Part shown: in pieces, positions 12,180-23,202 of the stretch | Layout: the number at the start of each line of letters is the position of its first letter | Numbering within the stretch: the first letter of the stretch is position 1 | Assembly (NCBI GenBank): GCA_024138025.1 | Contig: JAMXBD010000574.1 | Location: 124,001-188,000 of the forward strand | Length of the DNA: 64,000 nt | Direction: 5' to 3' | Origin: Combretum micranthum | Taxonomy: Eukaryota > Streptophyta > Magnoliopsida > Myrtales > Combretaceae | Notes under the pieces: model-generated | Told to the model about the DNA's origin: nothing | The model's database searches: none | The model's input: only the letters and a program-made list of their open reading frames with translations | Translations under genes and position numbers: made by a program

Positions 12180-12210
12180 GTTAAAATGACCAAGTTATGG
12201 CCGTTTTAAG
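12180..12210 (+). other. Conserved stem-loop upstream of exon-like segment 2 (LTR B)
   Basis: The pattern is AAAATG-A-CCA, loop AGTTA, TGG-C-C(A/G)TTTT. The arms pair around a 5-base loop, with one mismatch. Other copies: A 2296-2330, C 24451-24482, D 43272-43305, E 46789-46820, F 35772-35806, G 38541-38571, and the complete element at 50764-50797 and 55896-55927. Conservation across two families with diverged flanks suggests a function in RNA or DNA, but none is known to me. Confidence 0.7.
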
Positions 12211-13386
12211 TCAGGACTTCCGCAAATGACGAGAATTATGAATTTACTAGTTTTGTTAAATAGTTTGGATTAGTCAAGTGATGAAATACTTATTAGGGTA
12301 TTTCTTCCTTTTTAGGTGATCCCGAAATCGACGGTTCCCTACCACCGGGTTACTTTTACCAAGAGACCAGTGATCCAATGGTCGAGTAGTTTTCCCCTTA
12401 TTTTGTTACCTTGCTTGTGCTTGTAGTTAATTGCATTAGAATTAGGAAAAGATAAAATTATGATGAGTTGTAATCTAATCTTGGTTGAATAAATAATAAG
12501 TATATTGAGGCAAGACTTATTGTAAAATTATTGTATGAGCTAGCATGGACTTGAATTGTCTGAAATTCTCTATGATCACTCTTAACCTGCATAATTAACA
12601 TGCCACGATTATATGAATAAATTGTATATGCATATCACGTTTTGAGTCACATTGCATTAGCAAGTATACCTTTGGTGGAACAAAGGTATATTAGCGGAGG
12701 CATGGAGGCCCGTGTTAACAATAAAGATGCGAAATCGCTTAAGTTAACGAAAGTGGGGTAGGCACTTGAAACTACCACATAAAACAATAGATGTTGTATA
12801 ACTAAGAGAAAGAGATCGGGATTATGGTTGCATGACTTATGGACCACCCCAACCCCGAATAGAGGGCGTAAATCCATTCACATATGGCTACTAGAAAGTC
12901 ATATGCTTATATGCTCATGTGTTTGTTCATGCATAGCATATGGATGACTTATAACTTGCTTGTTATGATGCGAAATTACGAAAACTCTCACTAAGCTAAT
13001 GTAGCTTATACCCAATAGATGTTGAATAAACAGATTGACGGAAGAATGCTACCTGGGGACCAAGATGGTTGAAGCCGAATATGACTTCGGGATTCCGGCA
13101 AGAAGTAAGAATACTTGAAGACATTAGCTAGGTCTTGTAAATTGTTTTTTAATATTTTTATGTAGTGAAATCTTTTGATGAATTGTAATTGAAGTATAGT
13201 GAATTATATTTCCTTTACATTGTTACTCAAGTTGTATCAATATAAAATATATCACTCCGATGTGTCTCATCCATGTGTTAGACGCCTTGTACATAGTATG
13301 GAAGTCTTCGTGTGACTGAGGCGGTCATTCATAGGCTTTAACATTGTATACGGCGGACTGCCACGTTTAGGGTTGAAGGTGTGACA

Positions 13387-13804
13387 GGGAAAGCATGTTT
13401 TGCTTGAGATCTCGCCAACAAAAGGGGTTATCAAATTTCAATTAAGAGGAAAGTTAGGTCCTAGATATGTGGGACCATATGAAATATTGAAAAAGATAGG
13501 CGATATGGCATACAGATTGGTATTACTACCTAATTTGGAAGGAGTACATAACGTGTTCCACGTATTTATGCTCAAAAAGTATGTCAGAAATCCTAAAAAG
13601 ATAGTAGCTCTTGAATCGTTGGAAGTACAATCAAATCTTTCAACAATTGAAAGATCGGTGAAGATTTTGGATACAAAAGAGAAAGTCCTAAGAAAAAAAG
13701 TGATTAAGTACGTGAAGGTTCAGTGGACAAATCAAACAGAAAGAGAAGCGACGTGGGAGTTAGAAGACGATATGAGAGAGAGACATCTCGAGCTGTTTCA
13801 ATAA
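13387..13804 (+). pseudogene. int: Ty3/gypsy integrase C-terminal domain with chromodomain-like tail
   Basis: Continuation of the integrase cut at 8800. Removing LTR B and one target duplication leaves the reading frame in phase across the junction. It carries the GPRYVGPYEIL motif near 13460, NVFHVFMLKKYV near 13550 and, at the end, a chromodomain-like segment (VQWTNQTEREATWE, about 13720-13760) before TAA at 13802. In chromoviruses this tail guides integration to heterochromatin. Unlike the rest of pol, it is open throughout, 139 codons from the junction. Confidence 0.85.
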
Positions 13805-13837
13805 TCCAGGTAACTTTCGAGGACAAAAGTTCTTTTT

Positions 13838-13850
13838 TGGAGGGGAGAGA
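13838..13850 (+). other. Polypurine tract of the gypsy element
   Basis: GGAGGGGAGAGA immediately before TGTAATATAC at 13851 and 34 bases after the pol stop. This is the plus-strand priming site next to the 3' LTR. The upstream context (ttcgaggacaaaag) is the usual one in Del/Tekay elements. Confidence 0.85.
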
Positions 13851-15912
13851 TGTAATATACAAGTAAATAAATTATAATAAAAGGTAAAAAGGTAAAATTC
13901 ATGTTGTTTAAATGGATATTTTTGTCTTGAACAGGTTGATTAGAGCCTAGGAAAGTTGTACGCGAAATATTTGATGAAAGGACTTAGGCTGATGTCAAAG
14001 CCAATAACTTTGACTTGAAGGCCGCCAGTCTATATGTAAAAGCCGCCGGTGTAAAGCCCTCAAACATTTTATGAAAATTGGTGAAAGCCAGCATAAAGAT
14101 TACTGGCGTTGGAATAAAGGCCGCCGGTGTAAGTGCCAGCTTTCTTTCCTGAAATGCCTTCTATAAATAAAATCCTAAGGTTCAAGTTTCATATGTTTTT
14201 TCTTTCTTTTTTTCCATCGAGATAGTGTCTATTAGGGTTTTGAGAGTGCTTGAGAGGGAAATCTGAAGGAAAACAAGATCTTTGATTCGGGTAAGTCGAT
14301 CTAATCAAGATTCATGCAGATTTATATGGAAACAACATCTTTCTCATAGATTTTTGTGTTTTTGAAGGAGTTCTTTGGAAAAACCCTGGTTTTTAATCAT
14401 GATCTATTCTTTGGGGATTAGATCAAGGAGTAAGATTTAAATCAAGTAAGTTATATCTTCTTTATCATAGATTTGAAATGAAAAGATTATTTTCAACGAA
14501 TCTTGTCTATTCTTATTAACTCCTCAAATCTAGGGTTTTGAAGGAAGTTGTTCTTTTTAGAGTTTTTGTCTGATTATAATTGGAGAAATCTAAGACTTAG
14601 ACTAAGAAGATTATCCAAGTGATTTTTTATTAAACATAGATTCTATAAAAGTTTGATTTTTATGATGATTTTTTTGTAATTGCTAGATTTTACAAATTAG
14701 GGTTTTGATGGAAAAGAGTTGTTCTTGTGAGAATTTTGTGTAATTTGATTAAAGAAGAAGGTGCAGTTGAGGATTTCTTGAAAGGTTAGGATTTTTTAAT
14801 AATAGGGTTTGTTCCATGTTTCTGTTTCTAAGTTGTTTCTGTTTATATATTAATAATCAAGAGATTTGGAGATTTTGGATTTGTTGTTAATGGAGATTGT
14901 TGTTTTAGAGAGATTGATCCTGAATCTGGAAAAGGTACGGCCTTTTCTTGTTTGTTGTATGTGTTTGTAGGATTAGTTTTCTATATGTTTGGTTGTAAGA
15001 ACAGATGAATAATGAATCTAAATCTATTTGGCTTAATTAAATTGTTTTTCTGGTTGTGTTTGGTTATGACTAGTAAAGACCTGACAGACAGTGATACTGG
15101 TGTGGCACCTTAATAATCTTTTTGTGAGGTTATCCCTAGTAGACTCGTGCATTGAGATGATTCCAGTAGATTTAGGTGATTTGGCAATATAGCCGCTGGT
15201 GTTTGGGGAGTACCCATTCACCAATATATGTATACAATTGTCTATTTTCAAAGAGTTGATTGATTTCTCATGGGGTCTGAGTTACTCCAAGTTTGGGATT
15301 AATTTACAATAGTTCTAAACTGTGTTGTTTTGCTGGCTTAATAAAGATCATAATATGATTGTTTGTATTAGATTAAGTTGCATTTGATACACATATGTTG
15401 CGTGTGCATATGCATTTGTTTTGTGGATTGGTGTACTGGGCATTTTCGCTTATTCCTATCTTTTCCAGGTATAGGTGATGAAGACATAGTTTATGATCTT
15501 TTTGGTTATTGATATGTATTTTGATCATGGAGATGGCGATAGTGGTCCAAACTACCCTACTGAGGAATAGATTCGGATATGATTTGCAGAAGAGATCCTT
15601 TAGATCTTTTGCAAATTTCAGAATAATGTTAAAATTCATACTTTGTTTTAAAGGATTCTAGATTTTTATGTTTTGAGGTCTTTAATAATTTTTCTAAGAC
15701 TTTTACGAATTTATATAGTTAGAAAGAATTTTTGGCTTTGTTGGCTTTGGTTTATGCCAACTAAGTTTTGATGAACGGGATATTTGAAAAGATTGTTATT
15801 TATAGGTTTTGCAGGCTTTGAACCTTTTGTTGTACCATTTGAGAGAGTTGTGGAGATTATATTTTATGTGTTTATATTTTTGGATTTTGTTTTAGAGCCT
15901 TTACGTGTCTTA
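13851..15912 (+). mobile_element. 3' LTR of the Ty3/gypsy element (right end uncertain)
   Basis: Begins TGTAATATAC directly after the polypurine tract. U3 contains several copies of a GCCGCCGGTGTAA-like motif (about 14024-14135). A TATA-like ctataaataaa lies at about 14162, followed by a leader ending in a possible donor (cggGTAAGTcg, about 14288). The right end is placed at the TTACA at about 15908-15912, which matches the TGTAA start, but the 5' LTR lies outside the window, so this cannot be confirmed. Frames at 15033-15251 and 15373-15639 (minus strand) have no protein signature. Confidence 0.6.
14162..14171 (+). promoter_or_regulatory. TATA box of the gypsy 3' LTR
   Basis: tataaataaa about 310 bases into the LTR. 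A possible first donor lies about 120 bases further on. Being in a 3' LTR, it could drive transcription outward into the flank, but no gene is recognisable there. Confidence 0.45.
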
Positions 15913-17750
15913 CATAAAAGATGATACGTGGCGGGTTGTAATTGCCAACAAGTTAGGTCGTTATACTCTTTTCAGTATTCAGCAAGATTAAATCCCAAAG
16001 ATTTTCAGATCCACGTCGCTCTACCTCAGCCATGTAGAGCTCCAAATCGTTGCCTGTCTTTAGCTACATAATCATCGTCATGGCCACCAGAATAGTTAGC
16101 AAAGGATAATCCTAAGGGGATTTCGGACATGGTCATTCGGCGGGATGCAGCTATGGTGGTGGAAAATGTGAAAAAGCTCCACGGCGTAGGAGATGCTTTG
16201 AGAACCCTTCCTTGGATATACAACAATGAGAAAATGGGGTATTACCATATCTACTTGGATAGACTTTAGTGCTACACATTGACTAATTATAGAAAAGATC
16301 TCTAGCACAATATGTTTGTGTTTATGCCTATATTTTCATAGGTATATAAATCTTGCTGGATGATGCCGATCAAGAAAATAATATAAAAGATATGAAAGAT
16401 TTTATTTTATTATGATAGATATGATTTAATTATTATATTTTATTTTATCAGATTTAATCTTATTAAGATTCGATAGAATTGACATCATCTTTGGGATATC
16501 AAATCTTTTTAGTTTTCTAGAATATTAGATTTTATTTTACCCCAAATATAGATGTTGCTTCTAATAAACATTATAATGAACAGTAATTAAGATTTTTAAT
16601 AAATTTTTTTTAAAAGGTGCGATACTTTTCTTCTTACTGATGGTATGAAACTATCATAAAATTTATTGTGTGGTGTGATGCCATATAATTCAATAATAGA
16701 GTGAGGCATCATCAAAATTTTCACCGATAATTTGAGGCTATCAAACAATCTATTTGTTTTTGTATGCAATTTTTTTTTCACTTATGTTGTCCTACATCAG
16801 CCGAACTAACTTATCTAGTTTATCTCCCAAAATTTCTAGTTTATCCTAAAGCAGCATTTCTCGAAGTAGCATTCCCATAAACAGAGGATGAAACCCTTGT
16901 TTGTTTATTCCCAAATTCATGAATCACTCAAACGAGTTTTTGCAGTCGCATTTGAGTCAGCATCCTTATCCATATCTTTATGCACAGGGGCATCCAAATC
17001 AAAATATGTAAAATCAATTGGAGAACCCCGTCCTTTTTTAGCTTCAATAGGAGGTGAGGACTTTATCTCCTTTACCAAGGCTCTTATTCTCATGTGAGCA
17101 CACTGGTTAAATGAGACCACCAGGCTTAAAACCAACCTTCACAGGAGGTGGTTTTCGAATAAAATATGGGGAGCTGCTTGTTTATATATAGCATCTTTTG
17201 GCTGATAAGGTTTTCTAAAGAATCGCAAAATAGAGGTAGTGATGACGATATATATTGACTCTGTCAAATTTGGGTTAGATGAATGATATTGGGAAATGTT
17301 TTTGAGTTGCTTACGTGAGTGCTTATGTCCTTCCTTAGCCTTTTACTTTAAAGAGGCAGGCATCTGTGACTCGACGAGAGTGCCATTGGATTTAGTCATT
17401 ATGTTGCCATTCCATAACCTAGGTCAATGATGTACGAGTAAAGCAACCACTTTGAAACTGGTACTTCTATCTTGACACACTGAACAATTCCATTCCAACT
17501 CTTTCCGTCTCTGTTTCAGAGTTTGACTTGACTATATCGATCTTTTAGACAAGTCTTCCAAAGAACCTCATTACTATCATTACAGTGATGATATCAGAAT
17601 ATATTGGACTGGAAGACACAAAGAATTCCGTTCTTCCTTCTTTTTCTTGCCATTGATTTCCGTTTTCCTATAAATTAAACCCCTAATTTTTCTTTTTCCC
17701 CCTAGAGACAAGGAATATCTAATAATATAACAAGGCCATACTAAATCCAT
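15913..17750. other. Unassigned DNA with short coding-like stretches
   Basis: No recognised gene. Codon-like composition rises in two places. At 16096-16269 (plus) a 57-codon frame reads without stops and includes VVENVKKLHGVGDALRTLPW. At 16917-17230 (minus) several short frames occur, one including AKKGRGSPIDFTYFDLDAP. Neither matches a family I can name. The overlapping minus-strand frames at 16026-16308 compete with the first. These could be exon remnants of a host gene or of an unrecognised element; I give them no function. Confidence 0.3.
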
Positions 17751-17798
17751 TTCTTTGGCCTAAAAAGGCTTACAATTGTGTAAGTAGGCCTAAAGAAA
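17751..17798. repeat. Short inverted repeat (foldback)
   Basis: TTCTTTGGCCTA and TAGGCCTAAAGAA flank a second inner inverted pair (CTTACA/TGTAAG), giving a 48-base near-palindrome. It may be a MITE remnant or a chance structure. Confidence 0.5.
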
Positions 17799-17911
17799 CA
17801 AGTCTCCTCACCTTTCATATATCGCCAATGTTGAGGCAGCCACATGAGGTATGATTTGCCTATGACATGGCAAAAGAAGTGAGTCTTGCCTCACAAAGCC
17901 CTTTTTTTTAA

Positions 17912-18583
17912 TCATTTTCAAATCTGTAGTTTAGTATTTCATATTGTATGAAATTATAATAATTGTACATATTATTATATTTATAAATATATATTATTAA
18001 TATATATAATTTTACTTTTTAATGAAACATTAAATTCAATAATTTTGATGGATATATACTAAAGTATGTTACCAAAGTAATAAATAAACTAATACATTTT
18101 GACTAAGCAAAAGTACTCTAAAAAGTTGTGCTAAAATACCAAACAAAACCTTCTCTACACCTAATATCACATCAATGTAAAAGGGAAATTACAATTTTAG
18201 GTCTTAATGTTTGCCACCTTTCATATTTAAGCCCTAAAACTTTTTTTCCCCCTTCAAATCTGCATTTTATTATTTCATACTATATGAAATTATAATAATT
18301 TTACATATTATTATATTTACAAATATATATTATTAATATTATATATTATTAATTTTTACAATATTAATTTTTAATTGAAACATTAAATTCAATAATTCTG
18401 ATGGATATATATTAAAGTATCTTACCAAAGTAATAAATAAACTAATATATTTTGACTAAGCAAAAGTACTTAAAAAGTTGTGCTAAAATACCAAACAAAA
18501 CCTTCTCAACACAAGCAATATCACATAAATATAAAAGGGGGAAATTACAATTATAGTCCTCAATGTTTGCCATCTTTCATATT
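17912..18583 (+). repeat. Tandem duplication, two copies of a ~336 bp unit
   Basis: Copy 1 about 17912-18247 and copy 2 about 18248-18583. The shared landmark aatctg occurs at 17921 and 18257, 336 bases apart. Both copies then carry the same AT-rich stretch (attataataatt, cattaaattcaataatt, gactaagcaaaagta) and end with a pyrimidine-rich segment ('tttgccacctttcatatttaag' type). The copies differ by scattered substitutions and small indels. No coding capacity. Confidence 0.85.
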
Positions 18584-19645
18584 TAAGCCTTAAAACTTTT
18601 TTTTGACCCTTATTTTAGTTCTCAACCTTTGCTTTTATCAAAACCGTTATGTTTTCCATCCCATTAACATGAAGTCCAAATTTTTTCGTATTTATTAGCT
18701 ATACTTGTTGCCAAATCAGCACCATATGTAACGCAACCCAATACCAATTAATCCACTAAAAACACTTAGACATTAACGTATTTCAAAATCCACATAATTC
18801 AAATTCATAGTTGAAAATGAAACAAAACTTAATTAACCTTCTTTATCAATAGAAACAAAGGTAAAACATCAATCGAAATTCTCTCTTTGATGAACAAAAA
18901 TCATATTCATCTGTCCACTCTTAAGAAAAAACAAATCGAGTTGTTGAAAATGTAATCCAAGAACATTTCTCTATATCCTAACACCAAATCAGGCATCCAC
19001 TTCTTGGGAAAAAGAGAGAGATGTTTTTGCCATATGCTCAATAGACAATCAATTAGGCGAACTGATATACTAAGAAATCAGCACTTTTGCATTGCATCAC
19101 AAATACAGAGTCAATAGGTTTGGAATTGATGCAATAGTTTCCTATTTTTGTTCATGGAAAAGAGACAAGAGATGCTTGATTTGGGGTTAGGGTTTAAAGG
19201 AAATTCTTGGATAAGTTTTTAGTAATTTGATTTGTGCTTTTTTTTTTCTTTTTTCTCAGAGGAGTGGATTTGGAAAATTTTCCCCCTTAAGAGGAGTAGA
19301 CAATGTGTGATTTCGATCATATCAAACTATAAAATTTTTGTATGTTGATGTTGTTATGTTAGGATTTTCAAGTCTAAACTTAGGTTACAAAGATATTGAA
19401 ATGTGTTCAAGTCAAGTGTTTTTACTGGTATTAGTTATTGACATAGTGACCATTTGGTAATACGCATAGGTAATAAATGTGAAAAAAATTCCACATTATA
19501 TTTATCAGATGAAAAGCACAATAGATATTGATGGAAATTTAGATTTGTTAACATATGTAAAGGTTGAGGACTAAAATTAAAAAAAAAATGTTTTAGGACT
19601 CAAATAGGAAAAATGGCAAACATTGAGGACTAAAAATTTGCTTCC
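18537..19645. mobile_element. Possible DNA transposon bounded by ~100 bp inverted repeats
   Basis: The left arm (about 18537-18640: 'tagtcctcaatgtttgccatc ... ttagttctcaacctttgc') is matched in inverse orientation by 19560-19645 ('aaaggttgaggactaaaat ... ggcaaacattgaggactaaaaa'). The arms share a GGGG start and run about 100 bases with mismatches. Long inverted ends with a non-coding 0.9 kb interior suggest a Mutator-like non-autonomous element. I could not find a clean 9 bp target duplication, and the left arm is also part of the neighbouring tandem duplication. The family is uncertain. Confidence 0.45.
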
Positions 19646-19999
19646 CCACATATGAAAAAATTAGATACTTTGGGAAAAAGAAAGCCAAAAGCTCAGAAAA
19701 GATAGAGAGAATCAAGAGAGGATGGGGAAAGGGACATGAAAATGAATTTGCATACAAGGAGAAGGAAAGTGTGGTTCGAATATATAGTGCTTGCCTCATA
19801 TGCCAGCTTAGGAGCAAGGCTTGCTTCTCTTGTTTGCAAATTTATAGAGAAGACATATGAGGCGAGTCTCACCACTAACTTGTTTTCTCTTTTTTTTTTC
19901 TTTTCATTTAACTAATGATCTCTTGCCATTTCTTTTATAAAGCAAAAAGAAATTTTTGCTACAGTATGTAGAAGAATTCCATTCTTTTGTAAATGCACC
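19646..19999. other. Non-coding stretch, nothing recognised
   Basis: AT-rich. The minus-strand frames at 19593-19817 and 19693-19875 overlap each other in different phases and have no recognisable motif. Confidence 0.5.
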
Positions 20000-20370
20000 A
20001 GTCCTTGGGACCATGTGATACCTTAACATCCCCAACTTTCTTGCTTCCATGATTCTAAACTTTATGCTTTTGGCTCAAGTAATGCCCTAATATCTTAGTT
20101 TCCATGCTTTCATCATTAGCAATGCCTTATCATTCTAACTTTTACATTTTAAGCCCAGTAACTCCTCAGTGCCCTAGTTTCCACACTCTAAACCTAATAA
20201 TGACCTGTTATTCTAGTTTCTTTACTTTGAGCTCAAGCAACATTTTTAGTATCCTGCCTTCCATGCTATGAGCCCAAGCATCACCCTATGTCCTAGCGTT
20301 CACTTTTTGAGTCCAAGCATCATTTTCTAAAACTCAAGCAACATTTTGGTATTCGTAGTTGGCAATTTAG
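20000..20370 (+). repeat. Degenerate tandem repeat, ~55-60 bp unit
   Basis: About six recurrences of a consensus resembling 'gccctagtttccatgctttgag' followed by 'cccaagcaa': for example near 20050, 20095, 20140, 20190, 20255 and 20305. Spacing varies and copies are strongly diverged. It has the look of an old minisatellite; no coding signal. Confidence 0.55.
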
Positions 20371-21189
20371 AACTCAACCCACAATCTTAGACACAACAAG
20401 GAAAGACTATAAATAGATTTATGTTGGAAAAAATAAACATGATTAATAAACTAGTAAGCTCAAACACAACATGTTTAAAGTTATGTCTAAGTTCGTGTCT
20501 GATACCTAGACCTAGTGAAGGACCATTCGTTAAGCATATCTTGTAAATGGGCTATAGGTTCAAATAATGAACCTATTTAATGATATAAATTTTTACATTT
20601 TATTTTTTTAATTATGGTACAGTAGATACTAGGGGTGTGTGCGGTGATATTTGGTTAAGCTCCACCCCACCCAAAAAAAAAAAAAAAAAAAAACAAATCA
20701 AATGGTATATTACAGTTTGGTTTTCCTTTGAAATTCAAACCTAATCATATGATTCAGAAAACTGTTTTTTCATTCTTAAAATAAAAATACAATATATTTA
20801 GAGACTTCAATTACATATTTCTTATTACTTATATAAATACAAACAATAATATTTGAAATTAATTATTTACCTAAATAAATATATAAAACTTATAGTAGGA
20901 AGATATTTTATTAATCATAAAACTATATCCATTCATTACTCTCATTCTCTTGAATTATCATAAACTATAATAATATACTAGACTCAATAAAATTAGAAAA
21001 TGCTATCCCAATATATGAGGTATAAATTTCAATTCATTGTGCTTTTAGTCAACATATTATAAATCATATAAATCAATGAGTAATTAGGTAATAAAAGTGG
21101 ACTAATCACTAAGACAAAGAGGGGAAAAAAAAGGAATGTTTAGAATATTAGGGACAAAAACAAAAAAAAAAAAAAAAAATTAACTTAAT
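20371..21189. other. AT-rich stretch with poly-A runs; possible transposon end
   Basis: Contains A runs (about 20672-20691, 21159-21179) and no frame of interest. 'taggggtgtgtgcgg' near 20634 resembles a hAT terminal repeat, but I found no matching inverted end, so no element is called. Confidence 0.4.
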
Positions 21190-21195
21190 TATAGA

Positions 21196-21296
21196 CGTCA
21201 ATGGTCTTGTAACCTAATGACATCTTCCTTGATCTCATAAGTAAGAGGTACCAGGTTCAATTCTCCGTTTCACAGTTGTAATGGTGTAAAAAAAAC
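21196..21296 (+). repeat. SINE-like or tRNA-related fragment
   Basis: 'ttgatctcataagtaagagg' followed by 'ccaggttcaattctcc' recalls a pol III B box (GGTTCAANNCC, here with one extra base) in a plant SINE or tRNA-derived repeat, followed by an A-rich tail (about 21291-21297). No cloverleaf can be drawn, so it is not a tRNA gene. Confidence 0.4.
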
Positions 21297-22384
21297 TTAA
21301 TTTTAGACATACCGTATCAATCGAAACATGTCATGACTAATCTGATTTTGCTCTCGTGAAAAATACATATCTAAATAACTTTTTTAAAATTAAATTTTTT
21401 AATAAAATGATTCAAAGTAAAAAAACAATATATTTGAGTTTTTCCTTTTTAAATATGTAAAATACCCCAAACCAAATTGTGAAATGTCTACTATTCACCA
21501 AATAGCGAACTAAACTATTTTGGAAAAAACCTAAATTTAAGTTTGATTTGCTTTGTGGTTCAGTTAGTATTTTTTTTTTTTTTTTTCCGAAGGCCCACTA
21601 GCTATTAATTAGAATAGGGTTTAGTTTTAACTATTCCTGTGCGACACACATGATTATCAACTCTCTTCTTTTTCCTTTTGGTCACCATAGAAACACAGTA
21701 ATCAAAGCATCATCTGCCTTCTTCTCTGGTTATAGTGATGGTCACAGTTCAATTTCAAATAACCTCATAAAGTTAAAGGTACAAGTTTTATGTACTTTGT
21801 TTTGTTAATTCTAAGGTTGATCATGAAAGAGTGTTATGATTCAATCAAAGCTTAAAATGTTTAGGTACACACTTAATTCTTTACTTTCATTCAACAATTA
21901 AAGGATTTTTGCCACATTTGTATAGTCACTTACATGTGATAAAAGGTGTTTTCCTTGTAAAGGCTAGCAAACCACAATATGACTTTGTTATGTGGGATTA
22001 GTTTTTCATTCGCACAATTTATTTTCTTTTGACATAATATAGTACAAAAATGTAATTTCTTAAAGGTCATTTTTATTCCATAAAGTTTGATTGATCGCAT
22101 TTCATGGAGATGCAATACTCTTGCACACGAAAAAAGGATTCAGCAATTATGATACACTTTTTTTTCCCTTATTACAAGTATTAAAATTTTGATATAAATG
22201 ATGTGTTTAAATCATAGATGATCATTATTGTGATAACTACCATTTTCTTTATTATATTTATCAAATTTTTATTTGTATTTAACTTTACATGTTCATAAAA
22301 ATTATTTGTCATATCCATTGAATCTTTTTCTTTTCCTTGGACTAAACATGGCATGGTATTCTTCCTCTTGAATTTTTTTAGGAT
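21297..22384. other. AT-rich non-coding stretch
   Basis: No recognised gene or element. The minus-strand frames at 21930-22115 and 22181-22453 are low in complexity and without motifs. A T run lies at about 21572-21587. Confidence 0.5.
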
Positions 22385-22610
22385 AATATTACGAATGGTA
22401 CTTAAACTTTGGTAAAATATGGAATGAGGTACTTTAATTTTAAGATTGATCAATTTAGTACCTTAAAAACTTTGAAATTAATCAATTTAATAGCTAAAAA
22501 AACTCAACGGAGGTGCACAAGTTTTTTCAAGTATTAAATTGATCAACTTCAAAATTCAGATACTAAATTGATTAATTTCAAAGTTTAAATATTTGATTGT
22601 ATATTTTATT
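22385..22610. repeat. Foldback repeat, probable MITE remnant
   Basis: Segments such as 'gatcaatttagtacc' and 'aaactttgaaattaatcaattt' recur in inverted form ('aaattgattaatttcaaagttt', about 22565-22588), with 'ggtact' and 'agtacc' repeated. The stretch can fold on itself. No transposase and no clear target duplication. Confidence 0.5.
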
Positions 22611-23202
22611 TAAGCTCATTTACCATTTATGACACTTGAAAATAACTAGTAACAACACTATTGCATATACATATGAGTATATATTGTTACATGAAACTAT
22701 AAGATACTTTCATACATGCATCAATTATGAATTGCCAATAATTTGTGCATGCATTGGCAAACTAAAATAAAGAACAAAATTTGATATGAGAAAAAAAAAA
22801 AAGGAATGTGATAATTACAATAAGGAAAATTAATTTTTCATTCTTCCATTTTTTTTTAATGAAAAAAGGTTGATCCTCAATTTTGCCAATTTTTTGAAAT
22901 TTTCATGGGTCTGAAAATGTACTTTAAAAGTTTAGGAGGTAAATCCATACCAATACAAAAGTTTTTTTTTTTTTTTTTTTTTTGTGGGGGGTGGTGTGGT
23001 GTGTGGGGGTTGATTTACAATTTCCCCAAAAGAAATTAATAATTAAAATACTATGATATTACATAAGATAGATTTAGAATAGGGTTGCCAATGAGGGATA
23101 ATGGAATGGACTAAAATGGAATCATAAAGGAGGAGGAGAATTCCATTTGCACATTAATATAATACTTGTCTTGTATTTGTTACATGAACACTTTTTCAAT
23201 AA
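22611..23202. other. Non-coding stretch with poly-T/GT-rich tract
   Basis: Contains a T run at about 22962-22983 followed directly by a G/T-rich tract to about 23009. Nothing else recognised. Confidence 0.5.

Larger units (their letters stand above)
8801..13386 (+). mobile_element. Solo LTR B (beta family, 4.6 kb) inserted in gypsy integrase
   Basis: Starts TGTAAGCTCC and ends GGTGTGACA. The flanks are GGGAG (8796-8800) and GGGAA (13387-13391), a 5 bp target duplication with one change. No primer-binding site follows the right end and gypsy coding sequence resumes, so this is a solo LTR. Landmarks: CT microsatellite 9859-9897, TATA 9989-9996, leader ending 10170 before GTAATAG, a degenerate repeat array about 10560-11950, stem-loop 12180-12210, exon-like segment 12316-12385 (TTTTTAG before; donor mutated to GTAGTT), and exon-like segment 13034-13104 before GTAAGA. 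No protein-like frame is present. Confidence 0.9.

Noticed and set aside
20634..20650. hAT-like terminal sequence 'taggggtgtgtgc'
   Set aside because: No inverted partner and no 8 bp duplication found within 1.5 kb.
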